Below are positions 11,006-24,158 of a stretch of DNA of 64,000 bases, in pieces. Position 1 is the first letter of the stretch. Each line of letters begins with the position of its first letter. The position numbers were made by a program, and so were the translations under genes. This DNA comes from Phytoseiulus persimilis (Eukaryota > Arthropoda > Arachnida > Mesostigmata > Phytoseiidae), in the NCBI GenBank assembly GCA_037576195.1, contig CM075104.1:25436211-25500210 (forward strand). The letters are read 5' to 3'. Below the pieces are notes generated by a model. The model was not told the DNA's origin and searched no databases. It saw nothing but the letters and a program-made list of their open reading frames with translations.

Positions 11006-11444
11006 TCGAGGCGAAATCTCCGTCGAAGTACGCCCAGAACGAGCGATAACTAAGATCAGAGCCCGAGACGATGTTCTCTTAGAAATAGAGTGGCTGGATG
11101 TTTCTCCAGCAGCCACAGTTGGCTCTCCGTCTTCAGGGAGATCGCGAAAAGTACAATTATAATTCCTGCAATGCTGGAGAACGTAACCTGTGGAGGAGAA
11201 CGGAAGTGCCAAATGCGATTTTATGATCTTGAAAGTTTTGCGACTCCCACAGCCCAAGATGACTCAAAGCTATGACCTATGCCGCGGCGCTCTCGATGTT
11301 CTGAGACCTACTCAACGGGGCTAAATTTGCTCGTTAGGGATCATCATATTAACTATGCCCATCATGTCATCCACTCCCCACGCTGACGTTCGACAGCGTC
11401 GACCTGGTGATTAAACTTGACCAGGCTTTCTTCTCTCGGAACTG
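11006..11444. other. No recognisable gene
   Basis: Unassigned sequence between the minisatellite and the foldback element. Confidence 0.45.
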
Positions 11445-12188
11445 TCACACGGCAACTCCAGATTTCTAGCTCAGGATCTTCAAAAAGTGCGAACCATCGT
11501 TTCAACCTTGACGTCTAGATCGACCTCCTGACAAGATCGCGTCCTCTTTTCATTTCGGCCCGTAACTCCTCAGGGAAGCCGAAAAATTTTCCGATGGCAA
11601 TAAGTTCTTAGGTTGGTATAAACTACCCGAGAAGAAAGTTTATGGTTCGATACGTTCTCCGCCCGAAAATCGAGCTCAGTCAGTTTTTCTCACCGGGACA
11701 AAAAACTGTTGAGACTCGATTCTCGGAGGAAGGAAAAAGTGACCGGATCGACCCAGCAACTCTCGAGCTGGGTAGTTTGGACCAGTCTAAGAACTTTTCG
11801 CCATCGGAAAATTTCTCGAACTCGGCTTCCCAGAGGACATAAGGGGCGAATGCGTCGAGGACGCGTTTTGTCAACAGGTCAGCTCTTGAAGTCAAGGTTG
11901 AAACGATCGTTCGACCTCCTCACAGATCCTGAGCTAGAAATCTTGAGTCGTCGGGCGTTTGATCAGCCTCCTATCCTGCGTCTACCTTGACACTTCCGAA
12001 TTCGATCGGTGCACTTCGAATATCTCACCCATCCACGAAAATCGAAAAGAGACGACATCCTTCAAGCTGTCGAACGCTAAAAAAACTCCGAGATCCGATC
12101 CGATCCGAAAAACTCCGATGATTGTTCACCGAGTTATGAGCAAAAGAAGAGATAGTAAGGAAGTTCCCGACTCGCGATGACCACCCTG
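11445..12188. mobile_element. Foldback MITE, CAGGGTGGTC family, copy A (left end lost)
   Basis: Two long inverted arms, about 11450-11640 and 11740-12000, share GATCGACCTCCTGACAAGAT / GGTCAAGGTTG-type blocks in opposite orientation. The right side ends with a subterminal block (TCACCGAGTTATGAGCAAAA, 12128-12147) and the terminus CACCCTG at 12182-12188, followed by TA. The matching left terminus is absent. The arms align in order with those at 53.3-54.3 kb and, more loosely, 46.1-47.0 kb. The CAGGGTG start and TA flank suggest mobilisation by a Tc1/mariner-type transposase. Reading frames inside are by-products of the palindrome. Confidence 0.7.
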
Positions 12189-12190
12189 TA

Positions 12191-15100
12191 GTTTTCGAGG
12201 TGTTCAACTCGATAGGTTCTCTACATTGAAGTCGAGGGAAAGCTCTTGGATCCCCCGAGTTCTAAGGCTCGGAAAGCAGCGCGTCGCGGCGGTCGACAGG
12301 ATCAGCGTCGACGTTTCAGAACTGAATCGTGAACATATAGACTGGAGATCCAAATCCATAATTCCAGAAATCCTCAGGCAGCTGTTCATCATGCGGTTGC
12401 TCGTTGAAGTGTCCGACTGGAGTCCTGCAGCTGTTGTGTCGTTCTCAGAAGTGCTCAGGACCGGCTCCCCCTTCCTAATCCCTGGTTTTCAGCCAGATTA
12501 AAAGCTCGTGATAGTCAGCCATGCCAAGTCAGCTTGGTAGAATATACCCGATGAGCAATCTTCCGAACCAAGGTCACGCAACATGGAGTTCTAGTTTACA
12601 TTTCTTCCTCCCGAGGAACACATGCGGACAGGCATTGATGCGCTTCGCCGATGTTCCCATTGGCAGGGACCATGTTTCCGAATATTCGGGGAAAATTGTT
12701 CGGTCTTCGGAAGACTAGAAGGGAACTTCCGATGTCGAATCGCGGCGTATACAGGTGAGTATGCTGCCCGAGGGCGAGCGGTCGAGTGATTTTTGGTTCA
12801 CAATGTTCTAAACGACCGCTGTCTCAAGGTTCCCGAACCTGGCACGGAGGGATTCATCCATTCCAGTCGGGGCACTGAGAGCCGAACATTTCAGGTCGTC
12901 TGAATTCTGGGAAGACCCGATATATCCGTAAGGGAGCTGGGAATCATCGTCCCGGGATTCTATCTGATACGAAAATATTCGTGCACGCCTTCTTCGTCCA
13001 CTCCGTGGGTTCAGCTATTATTCCGACGGTCTTCAAGGAATGCGGAGGGAGAAACTATCTCTGTTCGGCGTCACGATACACGTCACGTCCTCTCTCAACA
13101 GCATCAGTGAACTACATAAAACGGAATAATAGCTCTTCAGCGACAATTGAAACGAAAATTGAGTTCAACACTTGTCCGCACATATTGGTAAGATAAAGGG
13201 CTGGCCGTTTTTCCGAGTAGCTGGAAGTCCTCTCGGCTCCCATTCAGACTCTCATCGAAGAGACGCTCTTCTCATGCAGCCCTTGAACCTCCGCTTTCCG
13301 GACATAAATACTTCCCTGCGGTTTCAGATACTTCGCGACTCGAATCAGTGAGGCTTCCCGAAATCCCCCACCGAAACGGCTTACAGATGTACTTTAGGAG
13401 TGCCTGCTCTCACTCGGCTGCATGCTCCTGGTCTGGAGCCTAGAACGGCTCGATTTCAACTCATCAAACAAACTCTGTTGTGTTCGGCTTAGTGGTGAGA
13501 GTCCCGATCGGTACGGAGTTACGAACTCAGACATTGTTTCGACCTGGTGCATGCAGCGTATGGCATTTTGATGCGGAACGAGTGTTATAAATAGGGCTTC
13601 GAGAGTTTATGCACTTTTTCGAAGTTATTCCATCGACTGCTTGAGATCAATCGGTTGCCCAGTTGTTACGGTGAATGAGGTATGGAAATATCTTATTCGC
13701 CGTTCAAACTTACAGAGTCTTTCTGAGCGTTGCATTTTACGATAACAGCTCAGGAGAGAGAAAAATTGGTCTCATCTCGTTCCTCCTTGCATATACTTCC
13801 GAACCGCCTTATTCGGCAATCCGAGTTGGTCTCGAGGAGTCTCCTGGTGAATATTCCTCGAATGACAAACCTAACTCATCCGGCGAACGCATCGCTGATT
13901 TGTGGAAAAAAAGACTCATCCCACACGAGCTGTCGTGGAATCCCGGCGGAGCACCTCGGGACCAGACATTCTCCGCTCAAGATGGCAATCATCCTCGAAT
14001 TCAAATTAACCATCTGATTGTAACGCGTGCGCACTGAATCAATAGCTGCACTATATTGAACCCTGGTATTGCTTCGGGGCGCAGCCCTCGGGAAACGAAC
14101 AATTCGGTTAACATTTAGAATCAGGAGTTCTTTCGCAGATTCTGCAGGTTTATGACAGCTGAACCACGAAACCGCACATGAGAACTGAATTGATTTCAAC
14201 CGGATATTATCTCCTCCAGCTGCCTGGCCCAAAAGTATTGGCTGGATCAAAGTGTCTCACAGGATGGTAGCGGCACTCCTGTCTTCCGCCCAGAGTCGAC
14301 AGTGATTCTGATCTGGGAGTCACAATCATGTCGAGATGCAGAATCTGGACAAAAATCAGAGTCGAGTCGAGAATCAGGAACGAACCGAGCGGCAGGAATT
14401 TTCCCGAATGATCATTAATCCGAGTTTCGGAACCGATTCTGATTCTTGTTTCATTCGGAAGATCCCATAGATCAAATCGGATCTTTCCCCTTACTGAAGA
14501 ATCAATTTATGACACCTCCAAGCTCCGGTTACTGGAAAAGTGGTCCGAAAAAAGATGCCGCAAACCAAGACGCCGGGAGTGGTTTTCCGGTCTTTTGCGG
14601 GTTCTCCTGCGCCACGGCGCGCGCGATATGTCGAGGCGTTTCCATTGAACGATTTATCCATCGTGATGCTCCCATTCGTAGAATCCCTCAACCCCAAAGT
14701 CATGTTCTAGCCGCCTGACGCTGGTTCGCGATTCAGAACCTTTGCCAACACCGTGAAACAATACCGACATAGTGATTGGCAGCCTCGATGCCCCCGATTA
14801 GCAAAAAGCGCTCGTCCGTCACTCTTTTCCTGGCTCAAGCCCAGCAATAGATTCGCCGGAAACCCCTCGGAATCCGAATCAGAATCTGAATACATTCTGA
14901 TCCTGATCTCCTGTTGTTCTCCTGGCCCGTTTCTCATTTTGATTTGCAAAGCAAATCAGGTATGCCTAACACTGATTCATCCCTATCGAGAGTTTTCTGC
15001 GGAAATCCCATTTCCTCTGCTTCCCACCCTGTTTTGCGGGTTCGCCCATGACTTCCCAGCTGAATCCAAGAATCCGAAAATTTCCTGTTTGAGCGACTGG

Positions 15101-17867
15101 GAACGAAACTTTCTCTTTTCTCGGAACTTCACACCGAATTGACTACCCGAGAACTCCCAGCTCGCTCTTTGACTGGAGCGAACTCCGCGTCGCGTTGTAA
15201 GGGGCTAAACACGACATGGGCTTTAAATCTCAGAAAGTGATAGCAGTGGAGTCAATCTCTCATCTCTCTCTTCCTTTCCGCGCAGCACTCTATTCGTCGT
15301 CGCATTTCACACCCATCGAGCCATGAATCGATGTTCGAGCTAGGAATCATTTTACTCTTCTGGCTACGTGGTTGCTTCAGGTCGTTTTGAGCTTCTGAGG
15401 CGACAAGCGGAAATGTCTCGAGAAACGGAAAACACGCAGACGGGGGAGGAGGAAAACGACCGGCGCTCTCCCCAAAGTGTCTCCTTCGGAGACATCTATT
15501 CTGGACGTGATGCCAGCCGAAGGTTTTACCTTCCGTTTCTCACCTCCTAGGGCAACGATGGTCTGCTTCAACAAGATATTCCAGGCATACCATTGGCGCC
15601 GCAGATGCTCACGGTCTGTTCTACCTCCAACCCCTGCAATGGTCATTCGCGATTCGGATAAGAAACCCAATCCCTGGACTCTCATGAAGCCAGTTTCTTG
15701 CATAATGCGCTTGGAAGAGTTTCATGGGCAGAATCGTCCGTTCGAGTTTTGCGCGCGTCTGTTAAGGGACATTGGACTGGCGCGTGAGAATCACCGAGGG
15801 AAACAGCTCCATCCAAGCGACCGAGATTTTCCGTTTTGCGGTGTTAAGCTGTTTTCCCGAGCCCCTGAACCAAATCCGTTTCCGCCATCATACTGCATTC
15901 AAGTCGAATGGCTTGCGCCAGTTTTATGCGAAGCAACGCAATGCTTTGAGAGACGTCCCAGGGTTGCGAGGGTTCTACTTGAGTGAGGCAAAAACTTCTT
16001 GAATGTATCTTTTTCCCCCTCATGAAGAAAGTTGCGCGAAGCAACTTGTGAGCTCCAATGAGGAGCAGCAGCGGCAGTGGTCGACCCCTAATCACGTAAT
16101 ACATGAGTCGTTCCTTGTCGAGCCAAAGACTTGGAATTCGATATCTCGCTGAGAGCCCGTTGCTTCTGCGGCCCAGGGCCTGACTGAGTTGGGTGACGTA
16201 GCGTGGTGAATTTCTGTTGCAAAGCGAAGTGCTTGAAGATATCAAAACTCCACCGATAGTCGGAGTTCGCGACGACCATGAAAACTCGTTCCCCCCGCGG
16301 TCCGCAGCTACGGTGAGCTGTGATTCATTCTAGTCCTCTTATTTTAAGCACGAGAGGAAAAGAAGAAAGAGCAAAATAGGCATCGAATGGAGGCATTGGA
16401 ATGTCGACGTATCGCGACACGGGCGCATCATGCGGGCCAGAGCGGGCCAGCGACCGCCCAGAACGCATGGCTCTCAGAACTCAGAGCACAAGCATGGTTC
16501 TGCAGAATCTGATGGACTGAGCATGCTGCGGGCAGCTTCATGGTCAGAGGAAGGAGGATGAATCGGAAAAAGTATTGTAATAAGCTTGCTCGACTGTACC
16601 GGAGGATTTTATGGAAAATAACGTGATGCGGGGGACAACGGATAGTCGAGGATAGCTCTCAATCGAGATTCTTCTCGATGCGCCTCGTTCATTTTCTCTC
16701 TTGCTATTTGTTCTGCTCCTTTGCCCGCTCACCATCGCCAACAGCTGCAACGCTACGTTCCGGGAGCTAGCCTCCCACAGTACCCAGCTCTCATTTATCA
16801 GGAAGGGAACAGGGAATCGGGAACGGCTCTGTGTTCGGTGTATGTATAATGCTCTCCGAACCCGATTCTAAGAGATCTGACATCCGTACTCTCGACCTAT
16901 CTCATCGGAGACCGAGCGGTTGGAAAGCCACTTGGCCGGAGACCCCCATTATGTAGAAACCGCTCAAGGATCGGAGCGTCTGTTTCCAGTCTGCTCCTGT
17001 ATCCAGATTCTATATGTCGGTTCCCTACACAACAAAGGGCTACTGTCCGTAAACAAAGGGTAGCTGAAAAAAATTTGAACGTCATATGAGGGGCTACGCT
17101 CCGGGTCTACATGTCGAACTCACAGCAACCCACTTCAATCCTGCTCTGAGGAGTAGCGGCGGGAACTTTTCAAGAGGATCACTTGACGGTATTGTCTTGT
17201 GACGCGGTCACCACCATCTCGCGCGGACGGAAAGGCACTCGAGGCCGGAGAGCTCAAGTTGAGACGTCACTATATGTAGACTCAACTACAACCGGACTTC
17301 GCATCAAACGCCACGCGGGGCGGCGGCCGCCTGGTGTCTCATATTGCTCTGAGACCGTGACGAATCGATCGGAATATAGAAGGACAGCGACGTTGCTCAC
17401 ACAGATCTCATCGTTATTTACTGCCCTACTACCAGCACGGTTGCCAACCAATGCGCGATATCTAGCCTCCGGTAACGCTGCAATCCACGTCACCACCGTC
17501 AGTAGCATCCTCATGCTCCTCTTGTGTTCAGCACAATGCTCTACATCACGATTTGTCGTCGTGAGCATTGGTCTCTTTTGATCTGATGCATAGTTATTCT
17601 TGACACAGATGATTCCATTCAAAGAACGCAATCGTTCTCGACCAAGGAATCATCAAGATATCATTGATTCCACGATGCTCGGAGACTGTGTCCGGCGGAG
17701 AGAGAACCCTTACAATAGTGATGAGCCGCATCTGGTGATTCGGAAGTAGCCCTGAAACCGAACGAAGATATCCGTCTACTATGTCAGGACTTGCTGAGCT
17801 CACTGGATTCGTGAATTCATGCCCGTCAAGCATCACATTTCGCCTTTGAGAATGAGACGACCGGAGA
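12191..17867. other. No recognisable gene; unassigned sequence
   Basis: About 5.7 kb. The longest frames (15477-15986 plus, 169 codons; 16245-15844 minus, 134 codons; 17183-17581 plus, 133 codons) overlap each other on opposite strands and show no domain I can name. Low-complexity CAGAATC/GAATCAG-like words recur near 14.29-14.46 kb and 14.86-14.90 kb. Eroded transposon sequence is likely but not demonstrable by eye. Confidence 0.4.
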
Positions 17868-17987
17868 TGCGTTATCTTCTCAGCTATTGATCGTGGGGAG
17901 GATTTCTGGAATCCGATAATTTTTCACCGAGTTATGACCGAAGGGAGAAGGAAGGGTGAGGAAATTCCTGAAACATTGACCACCCTG
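17868..17987. mobile_element. Solo right end of the CAGGGTGGTC foldback family, copy B
   Basis: The block CAGCTATTG...GGAATCCGATAATTTTTCA-CCGAGTTATGACCGAAG...GAC-CACCCTG matches, in inverse, the left terminus of the 53.3-kb copy. It ends in CACCCTG (17981-17987) followed by TA. Inverted arms are missing, so only a terminal fragment of about 120 bp remains. Confidence 0.65.
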
Positions 17988-17989
17988 TA

Positions 17990-20889
17990 TGCTACACAGG
18001 TGAATCTCAGGGATTGAGATCCAACTCAATGTGATAAGCCTTGCTCCCACTCCATTCTGACCAGTTTCCTCAAGGGGTTGCGCAACTCCCTTCGAAAGCA
18101 TTAGCGGTTGAATCATTGACCCCCCATAAACCGAGCATCCTGTGCTCCACCACCATTTCGAAACATAAACGCCGCATGTGGCACGCGTGCTGCATCCGAG
18201 GTTAAAAGAGAGGGCGAAATCTGAGTCTGTCACGGAAAAGAAACTTTCGTAGCAATGAACGACACAAGCAATGAACGCCCGACCACCAGCTGATAATGAG
18301 CTCTACCGATCACGCAGAGCCTGCATGCGGCCTTTCCACGCAGGCTCCCAACACTTACAGAGAATCTACAACACAGCGGAGACGGCTAGCTCTGCCCCAC
18401 GGGAAGAAGTTTCGCGGCTGGAAAGGGAACGCGCCGATTATTGAATCGGAAACTCGTCGCGAACGAACACCCTCTGGAGTAGACCTGGGAACAATCCTTT
18501 CCTCCTTATTTTCCGCTTTCTCCTCTTTCGGGCAACGACGCAAACATGAGGCTGGGGTTCAGGAATCCGGGTGATGTTGAATAAATCATTTTCAGCCGCC
18601 AGAAATATCGAAGTTTGTCAACCGCGTAAAGCTCAAGATTCTCCGACTTGGTTCAGCTGGAGACCCCAACCATCGGTTGTCTTTACGACGAGAATATGAT
18701 GGCAGGATGAACGAATTCAATAGTATGCAAGCGTAGCTATCGAGGCATATTGAGGACCCAGGAAGCTCCTCTGGAGCGGATTTGCATTACAACCTTTAGG
18801 CTGTTTCGATCGAGGCTTGGAGCTCACGCGGCTGGACCGATGCAGACAGTTCACCTCTCACGATCTTCCCTTGCAGATGGGTTTCCATAAATTCTGAAAC
18901 ATCCCCTGTCGCGGGTTCCGGGTGTATCGAGTCCTCGTTGTCGTCATAATTCGAGGGAAAACGTCTGGCCGAGATCAACCATCAGGCTTCTTTCATGCAC
19001 TTCGGGCCGGAGCCCCCTCCTTTACGTGTATCACGAATCACGAGTAACGTGAATTCTCGGCCCGTAACGGAAGCTGCCCCATAATATGCGCATCTGATGT
19101 CTCGTCGAAAGAGTATCATTTTCAGGTGCCCGGAAAGGTGGTGAACTATGAGGTGCACTTACGGCAATGTGCCAGCAACGGGAATCGGGTCCGACATTTA
19201 GGCTGGCCAGTAGCCTTCGAAGGCCCCTGTCTAGCCTATTCTGCGGGAACTCCCTCTTGGCGGAATGCTGGAAACGAGACAGCATCTTCCCGATGGCGTT
19301 CGTTCCGTTCGGCTGGATGGTTGAGGAGCTAGGCGGAATTCGAATCCATGTTTGATCCGAGTACATCTGCCAGATTAGCGGCAAAGGGAAAAGCCGAAGC
19401 ACGGATTCGGTTCTCCCGGGCAACGAGGGGGAGTGAGACCAGAACTGTAACAAAATGATCTTCACTCAGGAGTGCCGATATGTATCTGACGCCATCGATG
19501 GCAGTTCTCTCCCAAAGAGTGGGTTGTAATCAATTTCCAGGATAACTTTTGGAATCCCAAGTTTTTCCCGTTGCCTCTGTCGGAAATCCTACCTGGCTGC
19601 CGTGATCACGGAATTACGAAATGCGGGAACAACCCAGGGAATTTGACTCAAAAAGACACCTTCAACCATGTGGTCCGCCTGATGGACTGCATGCCTCAAA
19701 AATGCAGATCTGGCACACGATATGAACGATGACATTGACTGGGGTCTGTAGCCAGAGGTTCTAGACGCTGCACTGCCTCCCCAATAATCAAACATGGTTT
19801 CAGCAGTTCTCACGTACGAGATGAGCGCCCGCACAACGTGGACGGCGGCCGAAGATTATCCTCTCCTCTGGGGCCGGAAGTTTGACCTCTAATGATCCTA
19901 CAACGGAGAGGTGTCGCAGCATGTGCCCTTGAATCGTCATAAAGTTTCCCTACTCGGAAGTTGCTTCTTGGTTCATGGTTTATTGGATCTGATTTTTGTA
20001 TTTATAAATCAACCTTTCAATTCGGGCGCGAGCATGCTCAGCGGATCCTTTCTTGTTGCGTTCCCATTCTACGTCTTCGAGCAGGAACTATTCTCTCACA
20101 AAATCCTGCGTCACATCCAGGAGCCGCTAGCGATTGGTCCAGCCCCTGCAGGGATGAGTCCATATCGTTCGTCTCGGACAAAGCGGCTCTTTTCTCGCTT
20201 TCGCACGATTCCTCGCTGGAGGGATCTGCTCAGATTGTACATGGGAATATAAACATGATATATTATTCAATCATACGATGGGATCGAGTGCGTTGACGGA
20301 GGCCACCGTTTCAGCTTATTCCGGTGGGTAGCTCCCCGGCAGATAGCTGTCCCCTTACTGCCGCCCATTGCCCCTCTGCTCCTCGATTGAGATCTTCCGC
20401 AACGAAAACTCCCCCGCCCTCGTGCAACTTCGTGGGAATAGGATTTCACGCAGCTTCTGAACCATTTAGCCGAAGGGAATCGCGGACTGGTTTTGTCTCG
20501 TTCTCAGCCTTCCAGCGGAAAGTACTCGAATTCCCGTTTCTGTCCAGTTCACAGGAGGTTCATCCCACAAAGCTCGTCTTCTGCGAAGATACAAGAGTAA
20601 CTCTATGCCGACGGGTGATGCGATGCGTATCCTGTCCCAAGGAATTTCCACAAATCTGAAAAAAGAATGTTCCGGTGTGAGAAATCTCCACAGATACAGA
20701 TTTTCCCAGACGCAGTTCGGTGCAAAGTAGGCGGCCTTCGCCAAAGCCGGAGTATGTTCCACGTATCAGCACAACAGATCATGAAAAAGGGTGACACTTG
20801 AGTTTAAACAGATCTTTCGAGAGAGGGAGAACAAATGCGGTTGAAGCGTCCGCTTTTCGCTCGTTGAAGATCACAAGGGATAGATTCGT
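17990..20889. other. No recognisable gene; unassigned sequence
   Basis: Frames of up to 145 codons on both strands. The minus-strand frame 19465-19031 has a proline-rich stretch (RIPPSSSTIQPNGTNAIGKM) faintly like the end of a Tc1-type catalytic core; I do not trust it. On the minus strand this region lies where RT would follow the gypsy gag/protease relic at 20.9-22.5 kb, but no RT motif is visible. Confidence 0.4.
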
Positions 20890-22450
20890 TGCAAGTTCCT
20901 AGACTGTTTTTCCTCGAAAGGGGGACACTGCCCGGTTCAAAATCTGCGCCAATGATTTCAGAGCCTTCGTTCGCTCCACTAAGTACTCCGTCGTAGCTGT
21001 TGAATCTGCTAGAGTCAGATTTTCCTCGAAGACGTGTCCACGCGCCTTCTGGAGCTCTATCTGGGGCACCTCTCACCTGGAGTTTTGAGTTTTGTCGGCT
21101 TCCCACAACGCCATATTTCTTCCGGAGAGCACGCGCCTATGACTCGCCGAGAAGATCGATGGGAAGTGTGCGATGGGGCACCCGAAACTCTAGAGCTTTC
21201 TGGAGGCCTACCACCAGAGATTCGGCTCCGAAGGAGGGATGCTCACTTTTGCGTCTCCTCGGTAACGAAGGGGGCTTTTGGATCCCGTGTCTGGTTCTAC
21301 TACTGTTGGCTTACCGCGCTTGGTGTTCACTTCCATATCTGCGATTCCACAACACAAAGCTGGGAGTCCCTTCCGGATGAGCCCCTGTTAGAATCGCCAT
21401 CATATATCTGGCCAGACGCAACCCAGAGTCGATTTTTCCCGTAGCAGCTTTACGGCAGGATTACGAGCCGGTGCCATCACCGAAACTTCCGACTTCGACT
21501 TATCTGATCTTGGTCTGGCGCTGGGCCCTCGCAGCGTCTCTCAGAGGCAAGCGTGTCGGCTTTCTATCGTTTGGACATCGTAAAAGATGCGAACGCCTAG
21601 CCTGGCAACAGCGTAGAGGATATTAAACACAACTGAAGTGTTTTGGCTACTTCTTTCGGCTCACAGTCTGGCGGTTGTATCTCGAAGCCTACGTCCTGAT
21701 GGAGTTCAGCTCTCCAACGATCGCATCCTGTAGGTTACCCCACATCTTTCGATTTGCTTGCCGGAGCAGTCTTAGCCGAGTATCGCTACGAAACGAGTAC
21801 TTCATCCGATCACCCGAAGATCCAGGAGGTCATGACAGCCAGGGCGCAAACGCTCTCGCAGGACTCGACTCAGAGTTGACATCGGCCGAACACAACGAGT
21901 TTTCTCACCGTCGACGGGAATCGAAGGCATCACGCTTCCCGGGTTCTCAGATTACGATCTAACCACAGTCCTCTGAGGCAACGGCGGAGTAGAGCTGTTT
22001 CCGGGTGGGGAGAGAGGTTCCCGCCCCAATTCAATTAGGTATCAGTTTTCGGCTCGGAAAACCCGAAAGAAGCAAACGAATAGACAGCTCTCTGAAATCC
22101 TGAAGGAAGATAGCGCGGCGCTAAGCACTTCGGACAGACCGAAACAGAAGAGATGTTCAGTGAAGTCAGCGAGAGGTCGTGGCGCTCCCGACATAATTTG
22201 GACAGGAGCCAAGGAATCTGCGAGAATATCGCGGACGTTCGGGTCAAGTCTACGGAAAAAAAGCCGAAGCATGTCGGCGGGATAAAATAAACAGGGCACA
22301 AAGTACCGGGACCGAATTGTTTCAAGACTCCCTTCGAGGAAAGCGATTCCCCGGATCATTCCGCAACTCAAGATGCCGCCAAGCTGTATTCTGGTGGGAG
22401 ACTGTCTGAATTCAAAGGGCTCCGAGGTCACGAATGGAAGGAGGTTCGGG
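20890..22450 (-). pseudogene. Ty3/gypsy relic: gag capsid and retropepsin
   Basis: Minus-strand frame 22431-22042 contains EFRQSPTRIQLG then DMLRLFFRRLDPNVRDILAD and PLADFTEHL. These follow the gag capsid pattern of gypsy-like elements (ELGDRxPxQLLRxM, LLRxLFLxRLPxNVRxxLA, LADxADRI). About 0.8 kb further on the same strand, frames near 21350-20920 give a retropepsin-like set: KRGKPTVVEPDTGS with the catalytic DTG triad, then VSIPPSEPN, and later SEIIGADFEPGS, matching the (I/L)LGADF motif. The order gag then protease is correct. The DTG to GADF distance is longer than usual and stops interrupt all frames. No zinc knuckle, RT or LTR was identified, so only the 5' half of a dead element is supported. 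Confidence 0.5.
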
Positions 22451-24158
22451 TTAAAGCGGAGACCCTTCGAGATCCCGAACGAAAATTCTCATACCATCAC
22501 TGGGATGGGATCAGTCTGGGCCATCTCAGCGACGAAAATCGGTTTCACTACCTGAGGAAACACCCTGGATCCTCCCCGACTACCTCGAGTTTGGCTCGCC
22601 GCTATGTGTCGGTGTATTGCGTGCCTCATCCGATGAGCTCATCACCTACCTGTGGCAAACATTTCACGAACAGAGCGTTTCCTACTTGGACAATCGGACC
22701 GGGAATCCTCCACTCAAAGTTCTTGCGAAGTTGTGCAACTTTGATCAGCATATCGGGAATTCCGCAATCACTGCGGATCGTGTCATGCGCGGAAACCATC
22801 CAGAACAAGACGGACAAACCGACTGAAACCTGTTCAGTTCGACCGGCATCCGGTCACAGAGCGCGGGACCTCAATCGGGCTGCCCTCCCGTCCTATCCTA
22901 CACCAGGGAATGACGAACGCCAAGTTTTGCGCATGCACGTTCCGTTGCTAATGATAAACGTGGGTGGTTTCCTCCGGTCGCTCTTGTAGCTGATGTCCGG
23001 AGGGTTAGTGCAGCTCTCTCGTTTGGGTGTGCCTTCCGGTCGCTCTCTTGAATCTCGAATGCAAATCCCGAGTTCACCGCCTGTCACGGGATGACGTGGT
23101 TTGCTCGCGGGAAGGACTTCCCCGCCGCGGAGGGAGCCGACGCGACCGCGAGCAGCGCAAAGTTGTCGTATGCGGGGAGCGACCCCGAATGTGTCCGTAT
23201 AACCTTCGTTTCCGGCCGACGGAGAAAGCCTCTGGGATCCTTGCGGACGAAACCGTGTGATCACTACGTGTGAGGCTAGATGTCTACAAGGAAGAGAACT
23301 TTGTACGGCCAGCAGCTACATGAACATCTCTCGAAAATTCTCGTTCCCGAAAGTAGCTGGAGAGCCAGCGTTCGCTGGAGCTTAGCAGTGAGGTGACTTA
23401 TTCAACTTTCTGCAGCCTTGCACAGGCGCCGCAGGGGAAGCCTGAGAAGTTCCGCCAGCCGTCCCGAGAGATGTTTTCAATGGGGCGACGCAGCGATTAG
23501 TTGAAAGCGTGTATTATTCAACACCTGTTCTCCACATTTATTGCATTTGAGATTATGGATCATCGAACGGTCGGTCCATTCATCCGGATGGAAAGTCGTA
23601 AACCGAGCACGCTGCAGCACGAGTGCTCGAGTACGATGCTGAAATCTCGCAAGCTGCTCTCGGCTCGGAATGCGCGCCATCCGACTGGTTCCGTTAATCA
23701 GGCTGCGTCGGGAAGATTGATTTATATCGATGCCGGGTGAGTATCAGACACGAACAGCAACGAGTCTCCGAGGTCATGTCTCCGAAATCTATGAACCGCA
23801 CTCAACGTGCTGGCGACGTGTTCCCAGAATGGAGGAAGTTCGCTACCATCTCTGGGGAACCGCGATGTCTCCTCTCAGTGAAACTTGAACGAACCCAAGC
23901 GAATATTTTTCATGGATTGCTTCCGACGACGGGCCCAGATAGCGTTTCCCGCCCACGGAGCAGACAACGTAGACAGATGAACGGACTTTCAGACGGATAC
24001 TCGACCTTCCCCATCGATCAGAACGTTGAGCTGGCGGAATCTTCCCTAACAACAACTCCGACGTTCTCCGAGAGCTTGGATATTTTGGAAAATCGGGACT
24101 CCGGGGTTCGTACTCTGCCTTCAACATTTCTGTTCTTCTCATCCAGCCGGCGAACCGC
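22451..24158. other. No recognisable gene
   Basis: Several 100-145-codon frames overlap on opposite strands (for example 22591-22989 plus, 23737-24174 plus, 24166-23843 minus) with no recognisable motif. The right part may be eroded 3' sequence of the BEL/Pao relic that follows. Confidence 0.4.

Noticed and set aside
15477..15986. 169-codon open frame, with a 134-codon frame on the other strand at 15844-16245
   Set aside because: No motif, overlapping frames of similar length on both strands, composition like the surrounding DNA.
19031..19465. Possible Tc1-type transposase end (PPSSSTIQPNGTNAIGKM)
   Set aside because: Only one loose motif; no upstream catalytic Asp block in any frame.
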